From: Acetomicrobium thermoterrenum DSM 13490
GTDB taxonomy: Bacteria; Synergistota; Synergistia; Synergistales; Acetomicrobiaceae
NCBI RefSeq assembly: GCF_900107215.1
Contig: NZ_FNPD01000007.1
Coordinates: forward strand, 1 to 64,000
Reading direction: 5' to 3'
Length of the DNA: 64,000 nt
Shown here: positions 60,348-64,000 of the stretch, piece by piece
How the letters are laid out: every line of letters starts with the position of its first letter
Numbering within the stretch: position 1 is the stretch's first letter
Notes under the pieces: generated by a model
The model's input: the letters and a program-made list of their open reading frames with translations, nothing else
What the model was told of the DNA's origin: nothing
Databases searched by the model: none
Translations under genes and position numbers: made by a program

Positions 60348-61679
60348 TTACAGGAGATTTGTCATCGCCGTTACCGTATTTATCAGCAAGCTTTCCCGGT
60401 CTATGCAGGGCAAATCCTTACCGATGTCCAGGGTGCTCAATATGGATTGGCCTATGACGTAACGGCCCTCTTTACCCTTGACTTGCGTCTTAAGGCCCCA
60501 AAGGTTGTGAAAAACTACGGCCTTTCCCCTGTAAGTGCCGACATAAAGCATGATGTGCCCTGGTTTGTAAATTAGGCTCCCGAAGGGAATGCCCTGCTTA
60601 ATTATTGTTTTTTCTTTTTGATCGGGAGTTAAGCCCTCAAGGGAAATCGGCTTTGCGCTTCTTGCCTGTGCTTTAGAATTTCTTGGAAGCCATATGCCAA
60701 AAATCAAAAATAAATCTCTCGTAGCTGCAGAACAGTCCCTTTTTCCGTATAACCCTCCCCAACCGTAAGTCTCCCCAATCATCTCGTCTATCATCCTGGC
60801 AGCGTTCCATTGATTGAATTCTACAGGCCATTTCTTCACCTTCTCCTTCGAAAGGCGAACCAAGCCGAAGGTCGCAAAACCGGCATCGTCCTTTCCGGTC
60901 GGCACCAGAAGTTCCATCTCATAGAGCAATTCCTTATTTAAAGGCAGAAGAGTACCCATTTTGGCATTGAAGAGAAAACGACCGTCTTTACTTACAGCCG
61001 TATCGTCCTTCACTACCGCCGAAAGCGGCAAAGAGGCGTACCTTTTCAGCAACTCCTCGTTAACGTAGGCTACCTTTCTGGAATCTATCCACCCGGCTGC
61101 AAAGGAGGTCTCCACGTAAGCCCACGTACGATCCCAAGCGAAATGGGAAATTCGTATCGGCTCCCCCGGGTTCACCCAGGAAACTTGACCGTAATCGAAG
61201 GGATATCCCTCTCCCGGAAGATCGGGAGATAAAAAGATGGGTTCAAAAGTGGGAAAGGCCCTAAGCGCTCCTTCGGCTATAACTATGCCAGGCATGTCCA
61301 AACTTCGAAAAGCCTCGACATTCGCCCTGGCGTAAATATCGTCAAACCAATTTTTCTGCCTGGGCCTTTCATTTTCTCCGTAAACCCGCCCCGGCAAGTA
61401 AACGCCAAAGGGCCACAATAAATCGTCTTTTGAATGCCTAAAATTTCCGTTCCAGGGGAGAAAAAAACGATCTCTAGCAACAGCTGCCCCTTTGGCCTGC
61501 TCTTGCGCCGTTAACAGGGGCTTGTCAAAGTCGCCCCTCAGATAGTAAAAGGGATTCTGCGGGACCTTTGGCGATAATTTCCCAAATGCAGCGCCCTCTA
61601 AAGGGAAAACGCACAAAAGCAAAAGTATGATCACAAACAATATCTCTTTAAACACCTTAGTAAGCCTCAAAAGGAACAA
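60348..61679 (-). CDS. Secreted NlpC/P60 cell-wall hydrolase with SH3 domains
   Basis: Peptidoglycan endopeptidase. It begins with a signal peptide (MFLLRLTKVFKEILFVIILL, cleaved near EGAAFG). An N-terminal NLPC_P60 stabilising region and two SH3b-type domains follow (SWVNPGEPIRISHFAWDRTW; FNAKMGTLLPLN). The C-terminal NlpC/P60 domain has C316 in GKRDCSAATRDLF, H375 in KPGHIMLYVG and a third polar residue H391. It would cut gamma-D-Glu-diamino acid bonds in stem peptides. The length is 443 residues. I set the start at TTG 61679, seven bases after AGGAGG, because longer readings add a second hydrophobic segment without a ribosome site. Confidence 0.85.
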   Translation of the reverse strand: MFLLRLTKVFKEILFVIILLLLCVFPLEGAAFGKLSPKVPQNPFYYLRGDFDKPLLTAQEQAKGAAVARDRFFLPWNGNFRHSKDDLLWPFGVYLPGRVYGENERPRQKNWFDDIYARANVEAFRSLDMPGIVIAEGALRAFPTFEPIFLSPDLPGEGYPFDYGQVSWVNPGEPIRISHFAWDRTWAYVETSFAAGWIDSRKVAYVNEELLKRYASLPLSAVVKDDTAVSKDGRFLFNAKMGTLLPLNKELLYEMELLVPTGKDDAGFATFGLVRLSKEKVKKWPVEFNQWNAARMIDEMIGETYGWGGLYGKRDCSAATRDLFLIFGIWLPRNSKAQARSAKPISLEGLTPDQKEKTIIKQGIPFGSLIYKPGHIMLYVGTYRGKAVVFHNLWGLKTQVKGKEGRYVIGQSILSTLDIGKDLPCIDRESLLINTVTAMTNLL

Positions 61680-61716
61680 TGAATAACCTCCTAATATCAA
61701 AAAATAATATATTAAT

Positions 61717-62154
61717 CTAACAAAGCGCAATGCTAAATCCGCCGTTCGTCAAAAACCACCAGCACGAACCCCGCTTTATTATAGCTTTTTTTGCCTCGCT
61801 TAAAACCTCGCTTTTAAAATCCCTTACTTTTCTGTATAAGAAAATTCCCGTTCCTACTCCGGCACAAATAAGTATCAACTGCCACGTCTGGATGATCATC
61901 TTATAGCTTAAAGCTATCATACAACAAATAAAAAACAACCCGCTGCCTAAGACCAAAAACTTCCCCGGTCTAAAAATATCACTCACGTAGAACTTTTTAT
62001 TAACGATGGGAAGGGCTATAAAGGCTATGTCATGAACAATGTAAATTATAAATATAGATTGCAGGGTAACAGCAAGGATGTAGTCCAAGGTCTTTGTCAA
62101 GATAAGAGCAAGGGCGACCAATGTACTTTTGGCTCGCATTGACCGGCATTGCAT
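61717..62154 (-). pseudogene. APC-type amino acid permease C-terminal fragment
   Basis: A 145-residue membrane protein with about four hydrophobic segments. LDYILAVTLQSIFIIYIVHD, then PIVNKKFYVSDIFRPGKFLV and GSGLFFICCMIALSYKMIIQ with a last helix and basic RKVRDFKS, follow the order of the final helices of APC-superfamily amino acid permeases (the PYKxPG-like loop between). Intact members have 440-500 residues. No upstream continuation is found before the TRAP promoter region. It is either a relic or an unrelated small membrane protein. Confidence 0.45.
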
Positions 62155-62209
62155 GAATTCATTATAATAATTTCAAGTTTGATTGAGTCATAAATAGATT
62201 AGGAGAGTG

Positions 62210-63250
62210 ATGAGGATGAGGCGCGCAGTTATCTGTTTGCTTATCATGGTCTCTATATTGGCTTTATCAGGGCCTGCACTGGCAGAGACGCTGACGGTGA
62301 AGATGTCTTACAACGGCCCACCCGACGAGGTTAATAACGCTGTCCACTATTACGCCGTTAATTTTAAAAAGCTAGTAGAGGACAAACTTGAGGGCAAGAT
62401 AAAGATCGAGCTTTATCCCGACAGCCAGCTGGGCACTGAAGAGGAACGCATGGAGCTTTTGACGAAGAGCGGGCTTAACCAACCCATCATAAATGTTGCG
62501 TCATATGCCGGCATGGCCCCCCTTTTACCCGAACTTTATGCAGCTTCGATTCCCTTCATGTTCGACAGCTACAAGGCGGCCCACCAATTCTTCGACTCCG
62601 GCAGATATTGGTCAAAGGTAAAAGAGGAGTTCAAAAAACGCACTGGCGCCGTTCTGCTGGAGGCCGTAGAAGAGGGTGGGTTTCTTGCCTTTACCAACTC
62701 AAAGCGCGAGATTAAAAGCCCCGACGACTTTAAGGGACTTAAATTCAGGGCAATGGACGAAGGCCAGGTGATACTTTACAAAGCCTTTGGCGCAAGCGGC
62801 ATACCCATCCCATGGACGGAGCTTTATATGGCCTTAAAAACAGGCGTCGTCGACGGCCAGATGAACCCCGCCACCTACATCATCATAGGAAGCCTTTACG
62901 AGGTCCAAAAATATATGACTTTGGCCAACATTCAGTATTCAGACCAATTTTTGGTGGTAAACGGCGATCTTTTTGACGGACTGCCCGAAGCCGAGCAAAA
63001 GGCCATAGCCGAAGCCGCCCATCAGGCCAACGTGATGACCAGAGAAATGGTCGAGTCACAAGATGCAGAACAGATAAAGTTCCTCGAGGAAAAGGGGATG
63101 AAAGTTTATGCCCCAAACGAGGATGAAATGAACGCCTTTAGGGACAAAGGTCAGCCGGCTTACATAGAATGGCTAAAGACTACTGTTGACGAGGAATGGC
63201 TAAATATGGCTCTGGAAGACGCTAAGGCCGCAAATGAGGCCGTAAAGTAA
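62210..63250 (+). CDS. dctP: TRAP transporter solute-binding protein
   Basis: Periplasmic substrate-binding component (DctP family) for organic acids or amino-acid-like solutes. Its signal peptide is MRMRRAVICLLIMVSILALS, with cleavage near ALAE. VKMSYNGPPDEVNNAVHYYA, IELYPDSQLGTEEERME, KGLKFRAMDEGQVILYKAFG with the carboxylate-binding arginine (LKFRAM), and LKTGVVDGQMNPATYI are the fold's landmarks. The length is 346 residues. ATG 62210 and ATG 62216 both follow AGGAG and cannot be separated. It heads the TRAP operon. Confidence 0.93.
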   Translation: MRMRRAVICLLIMVSILALSGPALAETLTVKMSYNGPPDEVNNAVHYYAVNFKKLVEDKLEGKIKIELYPDSQLGTEEERMELLTKSGLNQPIINVASYAGMAPLLPELYAASIPFMFDSYKAAHQFFDSGRYWSKVKEEFKKRTGAVLLEAVEEGGFLAFTNSKREIKSPDDFKGLKFRAMDEGQVILYKAFGASGIPIPWTELYMALKTGVVDGQMNPATYIIIGSLYEVQKYMTLANIQYSDQFLVVNGDLFDGLPEAEQKAIAEAAHQANVMTREMVESQDAEQIKFLEEKGMKVYAPNEDEMNAFRDKGQPAYIEWLKTTVDEEWLNMALEDAKAANEAVK

Positions 63251-63259
63251 GGACTAGGC

Positions 63260-63742
63260 ATGCCGAAGGATATTTTGCCCAAGTTGTCTGCGGCCATAGA
63301 GCGGGCATGCGCTTACGTCTCGTGCTCGCTCTTGGCCTTAAATATATGTGACATACTCACGGGAGTGGTCTCGCGGTATCTATTTCATACTTCCTTCATC
63401 TGGACGGAGGAGTTGGCGCGATACACGCTGATATGGATGGTCATGGTGGGGGCAAGCTGTGCACACCTTCGAGGAGATATGATGGCCATCGATTTCATCC
63501 TGCCCAGGCTTCCCATGAAGCTGCAGCGCATCTTCAACGTGCTCAAGTTCATCATAGGCGTTATCGTGCTGATATTGGTCGTTTATTTTGGAGCCCATAA
63601 TGCCATTGGAGCCTGGAACATGAGGACGATGGGCTTAAAAATCCCCAAAACCATACCGCTGCTTTCCCTGCCGGTGGGCCTTGGAATACTGCTCGTAGAG
63701 TTTGTCATCTACAGAAAAGACATGGGGGCGAACGAGAGATGA
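63260..63742 (+). CDS. dctQ: TRAP transporter small permease
   Basis: Four-helix DctQ membrane subunit. SLLALNICDILTGVVSRYLF is the first helix with the family's SRY motif, WTEELARYTLIWMVMVGASC holds the conserved E-E-x-AR, and two more helices follow (IIGVIVLILVVYFGAHNAIG, LLSLPVGLGILLVEFVIY). The 160 residues are typical. It starts ten bases after dctP, and its stop overlaps the dctM ATG (ATGA). Confidence 0.93.
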   Translation: MPKDILPKLSAAIERACAYVSCSLLALNICDILTGVVSRYLFHTSFIWTEELARYTLIWMVMVGASCAHLRGDMMAIDFILPRLPMKLQRIFNVLKFIIGVIVLILVVYFGAHNAIGAWNMRTMGLKIPKTIPLLSLPVGLGILLVEFVIYRKDMGANER

Positions 63743-64000
63743 GTCTGCTTCTTTTACTGCTATTTTTCTTTTTTCTTATGTTAATAGGCCTTCCCCTTTA
63801 CCTTTCGCTCTTATCAGTTGCCTTTGCCGGGATAGCGGTATTGGGTGACGCATCACTTCTTCGCGTCGTAAGCCAGCAGCTCTTTGGCGGTATGGATTCC
63901 TTCACCCTGATGGCCATCCCATTTTTCGTCCTGGCCGGGTCTTTGATGAACAGGTCAGGTCTTACCGACAAGCTCATAGACTTTTCCAAGCTCTTAGTGG
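63739..64000 (+). CDS. dctM: TRAP transporter large permease, 3' part beyond right edge
   Basis: Start of the DctM ion-coupling permease. The 87 visible codons read MSLLLLLLFFFFLMLIGLPL, VAFAGIAVLGD, then QQLFGGMDSFTLMAIPFFVL and AGSLMNRSGLTDKLIDF, all diagnostic of the family (about 430 residues when complete). ATG 63739 overlaps the dctQ stop by four bases. Confidence 0.93.
   Translation, partial: MSLLLLLLFFFFLMLIGLPLYLSLLSVAFAGIAVLGDASLLRVVSQQLFGGMDSFTLMAIPFFVLAGSLMNRSGLTDKLIDFSKLLV

Noticed and set aside
1-64000. CRISPR arrays, tRNA or rRNA genes
   Set aside because: No regularly spaced repeats of 24-40 bases and no recognisable cloverleaf or rRNA signatures were seen in the gaps between genes. 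A dedicated tRNA scan was not possible here.

Overview
The window reads as a chromosome segment of an anaerobic, amino-acid-fermenting bacterium. Gene content points to Synergistota (relatives of Acetomicrobium/Anaerobaculum): a bacterial V/A-type ATPase operon, a complete glycine cleavage operon with its own lipoamide dehydrogenase, butyrate kinase and phosphotransbutyrylase beside a branched-chain aminotransferase, glycyl-radical and radical-SAM enzymes, a hydantoinase and a TRAP transporter. This placement is inferred from gene content; no rRNA or tRNA gene is visible to confirm it.

Layout. 1-4.5 kb: ptb-buk and two class IV aminotransferases, then a DedA membrane protein. 4.5-7 kb: a P-loop kinase and two adjacent D-Ala-D-Ala-ligase-like ATP-grasp genes, both broken. 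7-17 kb: an accessory island read leftwards that looks like a defence island. It holds MazG, a McrB-like AAA+ ATPase with an EVE-like head, and a DUF2357/PD-(D/E)XK McrC-like nuclease, then a decayed IS1182-family element, then the catalytic end of a PglZ phosphatase, an unrecognised helical protein and a DUF262-HNH protein. The IS remnant abuts pglZ, which has apparently lost its 5' part. 17-21 kb: a DeoR-regulated fructose PTS operon with a clear promoter and tandem operator repeat. 21.5-26.3 kb: hydantoinase, metallophosphoesterase, exonuclease III, EamA transporter and a small zinc-ribbon-like protein.

26.4-44 kb, all read leftwards: an alpha-hydroxy-acid oxidase family protein, an exported FAD oxidoreductase, the nine-gene V-type ATPase operon (order D-G-C-I-K-F-E-A-B), and gcvT-gcvH-gcvPA-gcvPB-lpd. 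44-46 kb: adenine deaminase. 46-55 kb: an amino/imino-acid catabolic locus with a glycyl-radical enzyme carrying the hydroxyproline-dehydratase signature, its activase, a five-gene flavin/Fe-S dehydrogenase complex resembling dye-linked proline or D-hydroxyproline dehydrogenases, a metallo-beta-lactamase-fold hydrolase and an ornithine-cyclodeaminase-family protein. 55-64 kb: a dicarboxylate/amino-acid symporter fragment, CorA, RadC, a nitroreductase, a radical SAM protein, an NlpC/P60 hydrolase, an APC-permease-like fragment and the start of a TRAP transporter operon running off the right edge.

Together the genes describe energy conservation from amino acids. Transamination and glycine or imino-acid oxidation feed acyl-CoA/acyl-phosphate substrate-level phosphorylation, and the V-type ATPase couples ATP to an ion gradient. 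The two stretches most worth pursuing are the 7.6-16.5 kb defence mosaic and the 46-55 kb hydroxyproline/proline locus. Several genes (two ATP-grasp, one symporter, one permease, a regulator, a transposase, pglZ) are visibly broken, so the accessory parts are decaying.
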